Origin: Puffinus mauretanicus
Lineage: Eukaryota; Chordata; Aves; Procellariiformes; Procellariidae
DNA: 64,000 nucleotides
NCBI GenBank assembly: GCA_023333565.1
Contig: JAJKFH010003762.1
Span: forward strand, 1,674,001-1,738,000
Direction: 5' to 3'
Shown in pieces: positions 26,826 through 39,893 of the stretch; the stretch's first letter is position 1; every line of letters starts with the position of its first letter. A model generated the notes under the pieces. That model had not been told where the DNA came from, did no database searches, and saw only the letters and a program-made list of their open reading frames with translations. The position numbers were made by a program, and so were the translations under genes.

Positions 26826-29800
26826 TTGATTAAAACCTTGTCTTGTCCACTTCTTAGTAGACTCTTAACAAACCAGATAGACATGGTCTTGGAGGAGGAA
26901 CAACTAGAAATGAAGATATGCTGAGCTTAGACATTTATGATTAGTACAGGTTAGTAACCCTACTAAACTCAGTATATGAGTTAAATGAGTAGTCTAGAGA
27001 GAAAGATTTCTTAACCAGGCAAGATTAGAATGGATGCAGTAACACTGAAGTATCCTAGCCACTTAGTTAAGTTTCTGTGAGATGTCAACGTACAACATCT
27101 GTAGGAGAAGAGATTTTGCTGAGGTTGCACCGTCAGCGGGCTCTCACTGCTCCTTGCCGTGGTTGTGGTGAAAACCCTCCATGCTCCTTTCCCCACACCT
27201 CTGCCTTTGCTGTGGGGAGAGGTGAGGGTGGGACTGTCCCTTTGCAGCTGCGAACTGTCTGTCAGGTGCTGGGGTGGTGGAGTTTGAGAGACGGGGGGTT
27301 GAGTGGAGATCCAGTGCCTGTGCCTGGCTATAATGGACCATGAGCACTAACCGGAGCATGAGGGAAAGCTGAGCAACGGAGATGAATGTGTGTTCAGCCA
27401 GATGTATGCATGTATATGTCACTGGAATGAGTAATAGCCCTTTTTGGAGAATGAGTCAATCCTTTTTTTTTTTACAGTTAATCCCATTGCTTGGTTCAGT
27501 GTATGTTTTTAAAACTAACCCTTCTTCCCCTGCTAAGGGGAAAAAAATCCATAATGTTCAATTTGCCTATTTAGGAGAACTTGGTTAGTGACTTTTTTGT
27601 ATTTGTAAGTTCAAAGAACAGATTTTTTTTTTTTTAATTCAGTTTAACATACGTTTTTCATAAAGAAGCAATCATAGCACAAATGTAAGTCTTAAAAATA
27701 AGTAAAATTTAAAGATGACCAAAAAGAGAAAGAATACTGCTTGCTGTTCAGTCACTGTCTCTGTTTTTTCCATCTTTAGCCCCTGGTACATTAAATCCCA
27801 GCTGTTCACAACCAGTTTCCTTCCTTTTGTTGGAATGCAGCACGGAGGTAGTGACTTTTATTTTTTATCAGGGCTATAACCATCCATCATGCAAGTCCTA
27901 AGAGTGTTTCTATTTAGATGTTTTCGTATTTGGATGATCCTGTGCAAGTTTTGGTAAACTTTGAAATAGCTTTGGAGTAAGAAAAGACAGTTTTATGTTG
28001 TGACTGCTTTTGAATGTTAGTGTCCTGTATGTTTTGGGCTGTAATGCTTCTCTGTTTTTCCTAAATGGGGATTAAAATCAGAAAATACTTGCTCTGCGGT
28101 GTCTCAGAAACTTGCAGTGGTAATACTGCAGGGTCCCAGTTTTTGTATGTTCCTTCTGTTGTGAATTTTTCTATGCTGTTGATACTGTTGAAGTGCAGTG
28201 TACATAATATTTTCTTTATCTGTTATCCAGCTTTTTGTTTGTGGTGAGGAGACATTAGGTGTAACGAAAAAGTGTACCTTCATGTGGTGGCACAGAGTAT
28301 CCCAGCTGCACTTTATTAAATAAGCTGAGTGGATTGGAGTAGCACCTGAGACTAATAGCCAGAAAAATAGGAGGTAGGCCAGAAGTTACCTTGGAGGAGG
28401 CAACTGCTAGCCTCTTGTGAAGAGGCGCTTGTGAAGATTTCTGGAGCATCTTGGAGAAGTTTTCTTTCTGATTTGCCCCACTTTGGATAGTTGGAGTCAG
28501 AAAGCTGGAAAAGGCACAGGACAAGACAGAAGGAAAAGAGTTTCTTGCTGACTTCTCACAAAACAGAGAATGATGAGAGCTAGGAACTCGGGGAGAGCCT
28601 ACAGTGTTGACTCTGTAACCAGGTGAGTCCCTGCTGCCTGTTTGGTTCCCTGGGTCTAGCCTTCTGAACAACAGCTAAACACAGAAGACACTACTCCAAG
28701 GTGAAAAGCCAAGATGGTCCCTGTTAGGAGAAACTGAAAAGGTATGGATAACTGTTTTAGAAAAAGAATTGAGGAAGAGCAGTGAACAGTAGATGTGGAG
28801 ACCAATACTTCCATGGAGCTGAATGTGTTTTGAAATCTGTGCTTTGGCTTTTAAGTGCTGGAAAGAAAGTAATTCTCCCCAGGTGGACATGCCTTTTTAA
28901 CCATTTAAGTCTCTGGTGAACCTTTAAAAGACTTGATGAAAGCTAAGAGAGGTAGTCATGGTTATTTGTGTGGTTTTAGGAAGGTATGGAGAGAAATAAT
29001 TCATGTTTTAACATATCCTGTATCAGAATCATGGACCTGATCTTCTAATGCTCGCTAACTTGGTATTGCTATCTAGTTTGATAAAGCCATTCCCTTACTA
29101 AATCACTTCTCTTGCTACTGTAGTTATGTTTTCACGACTGCAGTTGTCTTTTCTAGCCTCAAAGAACACAGTTCTGTGACTATCGTCACTTGAAGACAAT
29201 AAATCAATGCAGAGGTGTCTGAAATTTATATGGCCCTTTCTTGGTGTGCCTATCTCCTTGATTTTTCCTTTGTCTTGCCACACTTTAAACCTTTGATTGA
29301 CATCTTAGAAGTTAGCTGTGTTTTGATGGTCTCTCTATTAATTGCTGCTGGTTCGCTCTGTTCAGCACACTGTAGCCACTTATTCTGCTCTTGAGATTCA
29401 TTATTCATAACCGTGAACTGGCAGTCACCTTTTTCTGGATGTGTGCCTAAATACACAACATAACTCTACCATCACCAGTCATGGTCGAGCAATATATTTT
29501 TTACATGCATCATCTCACAGTTCATTTTCTTTAAATACATTTGTAATTCTGTGCAGGAGAGAAGTGAAAATGGCTTTTATTTTACTCTGTCCCCTTCTGT
29601 CCTTGACTTGAACACCTCAATGAAGAGACAGCCTGGTCATATTATTTTTTTAGGGGATGTTCTCTCATGTCTGTTCCCTAAGCCCCCCTCCCTGACTGCT
29701 AGATTCTTGATGACTTTCCTTATTTTTTTGAACTCTTTGCAGACAGCTTTTTGTCTGATTCTTTTCTCATACCTGCTGGACACTGTATGTTTCAGTCAGA

Positions 29801-32691
29801 CAAAAAACCTTCTACAGTATGCTTGCCAAAGGCAGGTAAAGAATTATGGGTTGCTGTAGGCATTGGAAGCCACCCATAAAGATATGCATGCTTCACAGGC
29901 ACCACTTTTTCAACCCCTGCTGTCTCAAATGCTTTTTGGAAGAGGAAAGTGAAGCGAGACAGGTTCATGCTATTGGATTTCACATTTGCTTGGGATTATT
30001 GTTTTAAAGGTTTTTACAGTTATTAAGATTCCCTTCCCTCCTCTCTATGGTAGTATGTTACTTGGCTTGCATCTGAGTGAAATGACAGAAATTGTCAGCC
30101 AGGGTGCTCAGGCTTTGTATTTAGCAGTTGTGTTCCCTGGCTGCTGCCTTCAGCTTCACAAGCAACCCTTGCACTTGTTCTCGTCATCTCTCTCTCCCAA
30201 CAGGCTCCAGAATAAATAACTTCTGTGGTTTGTAGAACAAAGCTCCTGTAGTCTCCGCTTGCCTTGATGACTTGCTCAGAGGGGAAACCTCTGCGGGACA
30301 AATGAAGCTGTGCAGCTGGGACCTGGCTCTCGCTCGCAGGGGCTGCTGATACGTGCGGGCTGGCTGAAGCGGTCCTTGTTCCTAAGGGCTGCCATCCTCG
30401 TGAGGTGCTGTGCCTGTTCCTGTGCCACTGCAGGTCACGCGTCTGTGTGATGTGGCAAACTGCCACCGGTTTGTCTGTGTACGTTCATGTGCTGTGAACT
30501 GCTGAGGCGGAGGGCCCCGATACCCCACTTTTCTTCAGTTCAGTTGAGGTGGCCGACAAGGTGGCTATTTCATTCATCCCAGCTGTGGTAGATGATGATC
30601 TCTTTAGCTGCAACAGCTGTGTCTGAGAGGGTATATGGTGAATTGCTTTTCATTGAAGCAGTTGCAATGGCGAGACAACCTCCTGATCAAGCCTGTTGCA
30701 ATCCCAAAAGTGACTCCAATAAAATTTATAACGTAAGCATCCCCTGGGCTTGACGTGGGTACAAAGATGAGCAGGTCTATTGCAGTGAATGGACGAGATC
30801 AGTATAGTTTTCACTCGGGTCTGATAAATGGTTTACAGTTAAAAATGGCATGTGGATCTTCAGTATATGTTAACTTGTCATGTGCAGCTGAAGTCATCAA
30901 AAGCAATGTCAAACAAACCCCCAAATTTTACAAACAGTCCAAAAGTCTGGAATTTGATTCAGCCATCTTTCAGCAATGTAACAATTTTTATTCTAATGGG
31001 TGCAGATTCCTAATTTTCTCTTAGGAGTTGGTTTGTGATTTCCCCTTTTCATCCTGCTGTTAAGGTATGAGTTGAAAAATCTGTATCATTTCGTCGTGAT
31101 CCCGCCAGCTCATCTGAGACTTTAAATCCATAAAGCTCAGAGGAGGCTGCTGTAGGTAAATTTTGAAGTAGTGAGCACCTTCATGTGCTTCAGACTGTAG
31201 ACAGGACTTAAGATCTCTCCTCATAGCAGTGGTAAAAACCTGCCACTTACAACTCTATATTGCAGTAAATGTAAAATGAGCTATAATTGTATTACAGAGG
31301 GGACTCTGCCCATGCCAAACAGGCTTCCTTTGCTCAAAGAGTTTGGTTTAAGTAGACAGGTCACTTGCTTAGACGTGGTGGGAACAGCACAGTTTGCCTT
31401 TCTAAAGAATATTCTAATTTTCCTATTGCAGCTTCTTTCTTTCCTCAGTATCCCTGTAACATGTAAATACATTCTTTTATATGAAGAAAAATGGTGTGCC
31501 TTACTTCACCTTCCCTTACCCTTCCTTATAGGATGACTTTGAACTTCTTGGTTTTCTGCTCCTTTAGATTACTGAGTTGAACTTGGTACAAGCAGGAGAA
31601 TGACACTCGATGTGTGTAATGCTGCAGTAAGACTTACTGTTTTCCCAGAGCACTTGGTTCTTGGCAGGAGGGTAGGGCCTGTCTCATCCCTGAGCCCTCC
31701 ACTTCATTGATACTTTTGGGATTGGTAATCCTGAGCACTTTCAGATGTATATGTGGAGACTGGAAGGTGGCTGCTGTCCCATCAGATATTTCTTCAAGCT
31801 TGTGGACTGGTCTCCTCAAGTCAAAATCACCATAGGCCGTAGTGCTGGCAGCAGCACTATTTAAAAACTGGATCCAAGCATGGCTTTGTTTTGAACATGA
31901 CTCGGGCAATGGTTTGACTACAAACAAACTTTACAAACCTCTCAAACACAGCTTGATCCCTGTGTCTGTTGGATTTGGTCCATGATGTTTTCTAAAGCAG
32001 TACAGAAGGAAGCTACCTTGATCTGCATGCTCTGAAGACTTACGATTCCGGAGTTGGATTTTTATCTTGTGCCAGCAGGGTAAATACTCTTTCATGGGGT
32101 AGCTTTTAATTTAGGTGTGGGGTTTCTTTGTACCCCTACTGGTAACGATTGATTTGGCGCTGGTTAGGAAAACATTCTGGGCATTGTGGCCAGTCTTGTT
32201 TTCTGACCCACTATATTGCTCTTGGTCTTTCAGGAATCATGTCAGTGCCCTGAGTGTTCCTGTGATTTCCCCAAGTTGCAGAAGCAAATGTGAACAGATA
32301 TAGCAATAGGGCTTGGTTTGAATTTGATGATCTTACATTGGTAGAAAGCAGCTGTTTGCATTCTTATAATCAAAATATTAAAACAATAAACTTTCTAGAA
32401 ATTGATCATCTTCAAAACGGTTCCTAGAAAAGCGCTGGGATGTCTTAATGTTGGCATGGGCACATGTGGCAGTTTAAGCAGTTACCATGAGGTAGGAACC
32501 TCCAGTTTGAGGAACCTGATTCAGCAAAGCATACTTTTAGTAGGAGGCCACCCTTTCTGGCTCATGGGATCTATTAGCACCACACAAGCTCCAGATTAAT
32601 CCGTATCGTGAGTAATCAACAGAAGCAAAGCAAAAAAGGTGTCCATACAGTGGCAAGGGAGGATTCATTGAACTTGGTGAATTTTTAATTT

Positions 32692-32716
32692 CTTTTTTTT
32701 TTTTTTTTTTTTTTTT
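32692..32716. repeat. Poly-T tract
   Basis: About 25 uninterrupted T followed by GCAG. It resembles a polypyrimidine tract with a splice acceptor, but no exon-like open frame follows. Confidence 0.8.
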
Positions 32717-35700
32717 GCAGGCTGGGCTGTTAGGGTTAAGACTACACAACAACAATTGATTTCCTGATCTTCTTTCAGAGGTAGATTTAGTGTAGTGGCC
32801 TCTGATATTTCCCCCCCATCACCACCCACCCCGCTTCAACTGGACATGGGTATGGTGTTGCTTTTATGATAAGCAAAACTGGTGAGGGAGATGAAGAGAA
32901 CTGAAAGCTGTGCTTAGTCTAATTTCTTTCCCTTCTCTGCCCCAGTCACCCTAAGAAACAAACTCAAGCCAGCACTGCGTCGGCAACTGCCTTGTCAGGG
33001 AGGAGCGAGAGGAGCAGCGCTGGTGACACTGGTGTAGCCAGGGAGCTGAGCCAGCGAAGAGCAGGTACAGGAAGAGTGGCTGACTCGGGAATACCAAGGG
33101 AGTGTCTTTAACAGCCAGGTTTTCTTACCGTCACCTGAGAAAGTACAGGGAATGTTCCTGTCTGTGCCAGCGTCGGTGGGTGGGTGACTGGGGTACGGCT
33201 GTGCTGTTACATGGAACAATCCCACGCGTGTTGGTCAGACCTGGAACTTCACAGCTGAACGTGCATGGAGGCTGTCTTGCATGTGAGCGTCGCGTTGGAG
33301 TAGAATGGGGGGACAGGATCGCCTGATCACGGTGCGAGTGATCTCATGTGTGGTGTTTATTTTCAGTGTTGTTTCACAGTTGTCTAGGTGCTCTTGCGGT
33401 GTTTTTTCTTCAATAGTAAGGTGGATGAAAGCATATGCAGAGTATGTGGCCTTCCATTTGTTTTTCTCCATGCTCTGGTCACCCCTTGTGTTTTGTAGAA
33501 CATTACTGTGTCTCCTTGTGTTGGAAATCACCGTGGCCTCACACAGGTGGTGTATACAAGAAACCCAGTCAAAATTCATTATTTCTACAACTGCATATGG
33601 CATGCCTGAAAAATGCGACATGCCTGTCACATAAACAGGAAACGACCCTTGTAGGGGCTGAGTGTAGCTGAAAGCCTAATCCAAACAACACTGTTAGTCG
33701 TCTCCATATGGTAACCTCGCAGTGCCACGCAAGTTTGGAAAACGTGGTTGTAACTGGCTTCCACATGCTGGATGAATGCGTAGATACCAGATGTTGCCCT
33801 ACACATTTAAGTCTTTTTCTAAAATTGATCCAAGACACAAATGTTTTACGTACAGCAGTTGTGGGTGAAAGCCTGCATGCGTGAAGGTTATTATTTACAC
33901 AGGAACTGGGCTGGACCTGCAGCACTAGAAGCAAGGTTGGGGTTTCTCTGATCATCTGAATTTTCTGATGACAATGAGTAGTAAAAACCAGAGAGGTAGC
34001 ATACATTATTAAAGACGTAGTTGTCAGAGATGGAATACAATGTACTTTTAAGTGCTGGCTAGTATGTCAGTAAACGCTGGCTTAATTTCCTCAAAAAGAA
34101 TACCGTGTAATGTAACAATAGACTGATGCCTCTTTAGGCATATATAATAATTAGGCACTCTTAATTTCCATATTTTCCCATGTATTTTCACATGTGTAAT
34201 CTATGGATTATATTCATATTCATTTTGGATTTTTCAAATGCAGAACCAGAACACTTTGTGAAGCTCCTACCTCTCATTCCTTGTAGCCTTTCTTCCTCTG
34301 AGCCCTTACAGAGGTTTTTGAGAGCATAGTAAAAGGGTTGGTTAATGAAAGAAAAAAGAGTACAAGCTGATGTGGAACCATGAGAAGGTATTCAGTGTAT
34401 ACCTGGAAAAACAAACAGCTGTGTTTGTTAGGTTTTTTTAAGTATCCTATTTATTGTTTGTGGATTCTTGGTGGCGTAGCTTCCAGACTGCAAGTCTGAC
34501 ATGGTTAACCTGGCGTTGCTGGTTCTCTACTAAGGTACAAATTCTGCAATTGGAATTAAATTTTAAATTCCCTTTCTTTAGAGAAGCCAAATTCTGTAAG
34601 ACCCTATTTTTAAGGCACAGGTGAGAATAGAAAATAGTGATTTCCTTTGCTCAATATGGGTTTGTTGTGCATGGCAGTTGCACCCTTTAGTCACTTTTCA
34701 AAGGAGCGCAGGTCTGAGGATGACAGCCAAACAAATGGGTCTGATGTTTGTAGGAGCTGACTGTGCTTGTTGCTGTTCTCTAGCAGCATCTGTTGTGAGC
34801 TGTGTGCGCGTTTTCTCTGACTATCAAAATAGTAGAGTACCTGAAATTACTGTTCCTGAAAAATAGAGCTCAGTGCCATTTTTACAGTACCCAGTAGCTA
34901 CTAACTGGCACAGCAGTTGCATAGGGCCCAGGTCTTCATCTGGTCCTGGAGTTCTTTTGCTCCATAGGTGCTTATACTCTTTAGATACACCGTAGCACCT
35001 CTCAAAGTGATAATGGACTAAGTGCTAAGGAACTAAAGTTGAGAGACTGTGGTGTGTGACAAAATGAAAGATTCATAGTGTGTAGAATCAAACCCAGGCT
35101 AGGTTGGAAGTAATATTCACGTGGTACAACGTTTTGGAAATACGCAGTGTTAATGACAGGACCAAGCTTGGGATGCATCACTTTATTTTGTCTCATCAAA
35201 TGTGCTTAAGTGATGATCTCTTGTGGGTTTGGGTTTTTTTTTTGTTGTTGTTTTGTTTTGTTTTTTTTTTTTTTTCCTAGAAAGCTGGATGAAAAGAGGT
35301 GAGAAATTATAGTTCTGATATTTGGGGAGGGGGAGTACAGGGATCTGCTTCACTTCCTTCCCTGCCACCTCATCGAAACGAATTCTGCCTCTGTAGGTCT
35401 TGTGGGAGGAAAGGGAAAAATCTGGAGGGACTTGCTCCATGTGGTTTCCTTCTGGGTAAAGCTGACCCAGCGACAGGGGGAGATCTCACAGTGGAACAGA
35501 TGCTGTGGTCTTCAGAGGAAGTATGAATTTTGGCCTCTAAAAAGATCAGGCTAAAAGCCTGAGGGCTATGAGGGGAGGGAAAATACTTTAAAAAACCAAA
35601 ACTACACTTTGGGTGGATAAAGGTTTGAGAGAAATTCTTTTTGGAATGCTGCATCTGAAGTGTATTTGAGCCTCGTACATGTTATGCATATACAGAAGTG

Positions 35701-35824
35701 CAGTAAATCCCAGTCAAGTGATGGGCTGGCTGCATCATGCATGCTTTCGGATGGTATATGGTATGGACAGAAGGACTTTGTATAGGGACTAAGTAAAATT
35801 CAAATGGAAGGTATTTTGCAGTCT

Positions 35825-36330
35825 CACTATGTACGCTGTTCCAGTTCTTAATCACCTGTGTAGTTAGAATGTTTCTTCTACGAGTTGGTTTAAATTTGCC
35901 TTTCTACGAATGAAACTGATTACTACTTAGTCTGCTTTGGATGGTGATGCAGCAAATCATTCACTGTCATCTTCATAATACCTTATGCCTTGAAGAAAGG
36001 TATGTTTCCACTCCTTCCCCTACTTTTCCAGTTCTCCTCTTGTCAAAAACCTCATTTTTTTAAAATTCTTTGCTTTTCTTCCCTTTTAAGTGTACTTGGT
36101 GAAGTTTTCCTCTGGGTTCCAGTTTGCTCGCATCTCTTCTAGTAGGGTGCCTGAAATTGAGTGCAGTAGTCTGCTTGAGGCCTCACCAATACTTCAAAGC
36201 TATTGAGTGGAGAGCTGAGTAAAGTGACATGATGACTTCATTTTCTTTCTTGTAACACTTCTCTTAATACATCTCAGAATTGCATTTTGCAACAGCATTT
36301 CCAGTCTGTGGTTTCCAACCCTTTTTAGTA
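35825..36330 (-). mobile_element. Ancient CR1/L3-like LINE fragment
   Basis: Read on plus, this stretch follows the same order of landmarks as the young CR1 at 23.0-24.0 kb. It has CTGTTCCAGTTCTTAATCAC, then GGGTGCCTGAAATTGAGTGC, then CTTGAGGCCTCACCAAT, then CTCAGAATTGCATTTTGC. These parallel the CR1 segments for 'gcctgttccaaggcctgaccac', 'ggggcccaaaactgaacaca', 'cgaggtgtggccccaccagt' and 'caggatgccattggcc'. Divergence is high, so the insertion is old. Orientation is minus. Ends are approximate. Confidence 0.6.
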
Positions 36331-36848
36331 GGATGAGTGCCTAGCCAAATGGGTTTGTTTTATCGTTATGTATGTATGTATTTATTTTATACAAAATCTT
36401 GTCTCTTGCGCTTGCCCTTAGTGATTGTTAACCCCACTAGAAATACAACGGGGTTCCATTACATTTTCCTGGGAGTCCTGATGCATTCATCATCTTGTGA
36501 TGCTTTCATGAGGCTCTTGTGAGAATGAGCAACGAGGGGAGGAAAAAGTTGGCCAAATTCCAGGAGTCGTACATGCATAATTGAGCCAAAATCTTAAATT
36601 TTGTATCCCCTGGAAGTTGATCATGGGCAATGTCCAGATTAGTCTTCAGAAAAGATTAATTAAGCTATCAGCAGAGATAGTTCCCTTGGATGAAACTTTT
36701 TTTTTGTTCTTGCCTTTTCTTTCTTGACTCTCTTTCTCTGATACCTTTTTAAACTAAAATTCTTAAAAGTTTTTTTTTGGTAGGTATTTACTGTTCTTTC
36801 TTAAGAAAGTGTTGAAATATTTATCCAACAAGCATCTGAGAGTCACTG

Positions 36849-36883
36849 TTTTTTTTTTTTTTTTTTTAAAAAAAAAGGGGGGG
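36849..36883. repeat. T19-A9-G7 homopolymer block
   Basis: Three consecutive homopolymers, 19 T, 9 A and 7 G, in intergenic DNA. Prone to sequencing and replication length errors. Confidence 0.85.
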
Positions 36884-36983
36884 CGCAGGGGAACCCTTCA
36901 ACAGTTGCATTACAGTGAAGAAGGGAGGCAAAAGATTTTTTTTTTCTTTTCCTCTTATTTCAGTGGAAAAAATGCATGTGCTG

Positions 36984-37071
36984 TCACAAGGAATAAAAAG
37001 TTTTATTTTGCAGCTCGGACTTTTTCATAGATCACAAGGAATAAAAAGTTTTATTTTACAGCTCAGACTTT
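36984..37071. repeat. Tandem duplication, two 40-bp copies at 48-bp spacing
   Basis: Copies 36984-37023 and 37032-37071 share TCACAAGGAATAAAAAGTTT and the rest of a 40-bp unit, differing by two G/A changes, with 8 bp between them. Each copy has AATAAA on plus and, in TTTTATTTT, the near-complement, so it has partial dyad symmetry. Confidence 0.9.
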
Positions 37072-39830
37072 AAAATGTGATCTCTGTTATTTAGAATGTA
37101 TGAATTAAGAAAGTATGTGGTTAGATAACTAGCATTAGGTCTGTATTTGTAGTCATCTTCCAGAAAGGCTGACCATAAACTTTTCAGAAATAACCTTCAC
37201 TAAAATACATGCTGCCCTGTTGTCTGAGCTTCTGAGACACTGCAGTCATCATTAAGTAATCTAGGAGTGTTTGTGTACATGGTGGGAGAATCAAGTGAGG
37301 AAACTGCCTATCGGAGCTCACTATCCTCACTGTATTACTATCGTTACTTATGAAAAGTTTTGTTCTAAAATATAATGGTAAATAAATATGATTTAAAATT
37401 AACTGAAAAGGTCAGAGGAATGGATTTGTGACATATAAACGAGGTTTGATTTCCACCCACCCCCCTTCCCACCAGATACCGTTCTATTCTTGCTAGAGAA
37501 TATCAGATCAGGGTTGTACTTGTTTAGTTGGAAGTCTTTGAAGATTCTGGTCAGTGGCCTCTGTCTCTGCTCTTAACGGAAGAGATTGGGGATTTTGTAT
37601 TTTATGGCTAAGGAGCTTTTTCTGCCACCTGCCTTGGCCTTTAATACTATGTTAACAAAACCAAACCAGATTTAACTGTTTAAATGCACAGTTATCTTTG
37701 TGGTCTGCCATGTTAATGTTACGTAGACTACTGGAATATCCCTGTCCTGTAGAATAAGGGCTTTGACTAGTGAGCTTTTGCAGGTTACTCTAGCTTCTCT
37801 GATCTGAAGATGATAAAACATATGCCACACAGATTTCTAGGAAAAAAATATGGACAATTTCTGATGTTAAAAGTAAGTAGAAATTTGTGGAGGGGGAAAA
37901 GGGAGAAAAGCTTTGTGGTTGTTTTGTTTTCTTTTCTTTTTTTTAATTAATTGTAGCAAAGACCAGAAAAGTGAGAAACAAAGAAGGCCAGCTTTCGTTC
38001 TACTTGCATTGACTCCTAAAGCCCTGGAGGTACTGAGATGGGTAACTTTGTAGCTGAAAAAATAGCTTGCTTTTTAATAGAGACAAATGTGATATCCGAC
38101 ACTGAACAAGAATAAACTACTGTGTGACTATAGGGACTAGATAGGAAACAGCATCCTTAGTGGTTCATCCTTAGAACATCAACTAGAACTACTTGGCTTA
38201 TACTCACATTTTTGCAACAAACCTGGAGGTCTTGAAACATGCATAGAAAGCTACTCTGAGGAGGAAGAGTTCAGCCCCTTTTCTCTACTTCATGGGGAAT
38301 AGGACAAGAAATAGCAGGCTTACATTGCAGAGAATAAAATTTCGTTTAATACTGGGGGCAGGGGGGAGAAATTCCTATTGGTAAAGATAGTAAAATACTG
38401 TAACAAGTTATCTGGATAAGTTTTGGAGAATTGGTCATTGGAGATTGTCAATGACAGGTTAGAAAAATGCATATTAGAAATAGCACAGGTGTCCTTGATG
38501 CTTTCTTGGATGCTTTCCTGCTCTGTGCTGTGACTGAGTGTTTAGGGCTTGGTCTGAACATTTAAGAACTGAATTCTGTCGGAGATGTTGATGTTGGCGA
38601 TCCCTTTGTCACTTGAACATATTTTCATGCCTATTGAGCCATACTGATTTAATATAAAACAGGCAAAAATATTTTTTCCCCTCTTCTCCTTGTTCCATAT
38701 GCCTATGTAGTTAAAGCAAAGATGAGTTACAGCTAAAAAATTTAGTGATTTGCACAGCTACCCTAGTGACAAACCTCACTTTCTGCTGGAAAGCATGTTC
38801 TGCTAATAGCATTTAACCTTCCTTGGGAACGGCTGGAGTATGAATGCCTTATACGAGACCATCTGGAAAAGAGCTTCTCCTGAGGCTTATCAATATTCCT
38901 AACAGCGACCTACCCAGAGTCTTTGCTCTCAGAGCAGCAAGACTGGAGAAGCGGTGACAGCTATAATGGCAGGGCGGTAATGACTTTGGAGAAATGTTAC
39001 TTTTGTAATTGGAAATGATACAAACAGTGTCATTAAAACAGATTGTTGATGCCATTTTTATTCTTGTCATAGGCTTAGTTATAGGAATGGATTCACTCTA
39101 AGGAGATGACATCAGAATTTTTATGCTTTCCACAATTAGATGGACAGATCATGAGGCTTTAACTCATGAAATGCTGTTTTTCTAGAACACCAGCTAAAGT
39201 AAGTGAGGATTTGAATGACTGCTTACTTTTCCTTCAGTTGAACTGTAGCACAGAAGAGGTGAAATGTCATTGATGTGATTCTGAAATGTGGCTTAAGAGC
39301 TCTGATTTTCGTGTTTGTTTGGTTTGGGTTTGTGGTTTTTTTTGGTTAAAGATGTTGCTCTTTAACAAAAAGATCTTTATAGCCCAGTGTGTGGTATAAA
39401 ATATGAGAACGTTTTCTAAAGACAAAATCAAGATCCCTTCCTTTCACGGAACTTCTCATTCCCCAAGTAACTCTACTGTTCTAATCCTTTGAGTCTCCAC
39501 TCATTCCATCTTTTTTAGAATAAGTAGGTACAAAAAGTCAGCAGCAGAAAGGGATGGTGGTGGGGAAGAGACTCTTCAACAAAGGAGGCCTTCTTGAATA
39601 CTCTTAATGCAACACTATCAATTTTTGCTTATCTCCTCATTTTAGGTCATTTTTAAGATCTAATGGGCGTGTAAGGCCTTCTGTTAGACCTCCACTATTG
39701 GTGATTGATATCCTTATTGAAGTACTCAGCATCTGTTTATCGTATTCTAGTATCAGTCTTGTTACGTGCGAAGGAAATAGCACTAGGAATATATTTTCCT
39801 GGAACAAGTGGCAAATAAGGACAAGGAATG

Positions 39831-39893
39831 GGGGTGTGTGTGTTTTTATATATATATACACACACACATATATAAAAAAAAAATATACATAAC
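39831..39893. repeat. GT / TA / CA compound microsatellite with dyad symmetry
   Basis: A (GT)n block, T-run, (TA)n and (CA)n follow each other so that the GT part can pair with the CA part around the TA centre. It is followed by TATATA and a run of A. Alternating purine-pyrimidine sequence of this kind can form cruciform or Z-DNA. Confidence 0.85.

Noticed and set aside
28255..28671. 138-codon minus-strand frame
   Set aside because: No domain or family resemblance and no splice or poly(A) context.
32690..32720. Poly-T followed by GCAG, looking like a strong splice acceptor
   Set aside because: No open exon-like segment with a donor follows within a normal exon length.
33569..34006. 145-codon minus-strand frame overlapping plus-strand frames
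   Set aside because: Overlapping frames on both strands with no protein character; the interval lies in intergenic DNA.
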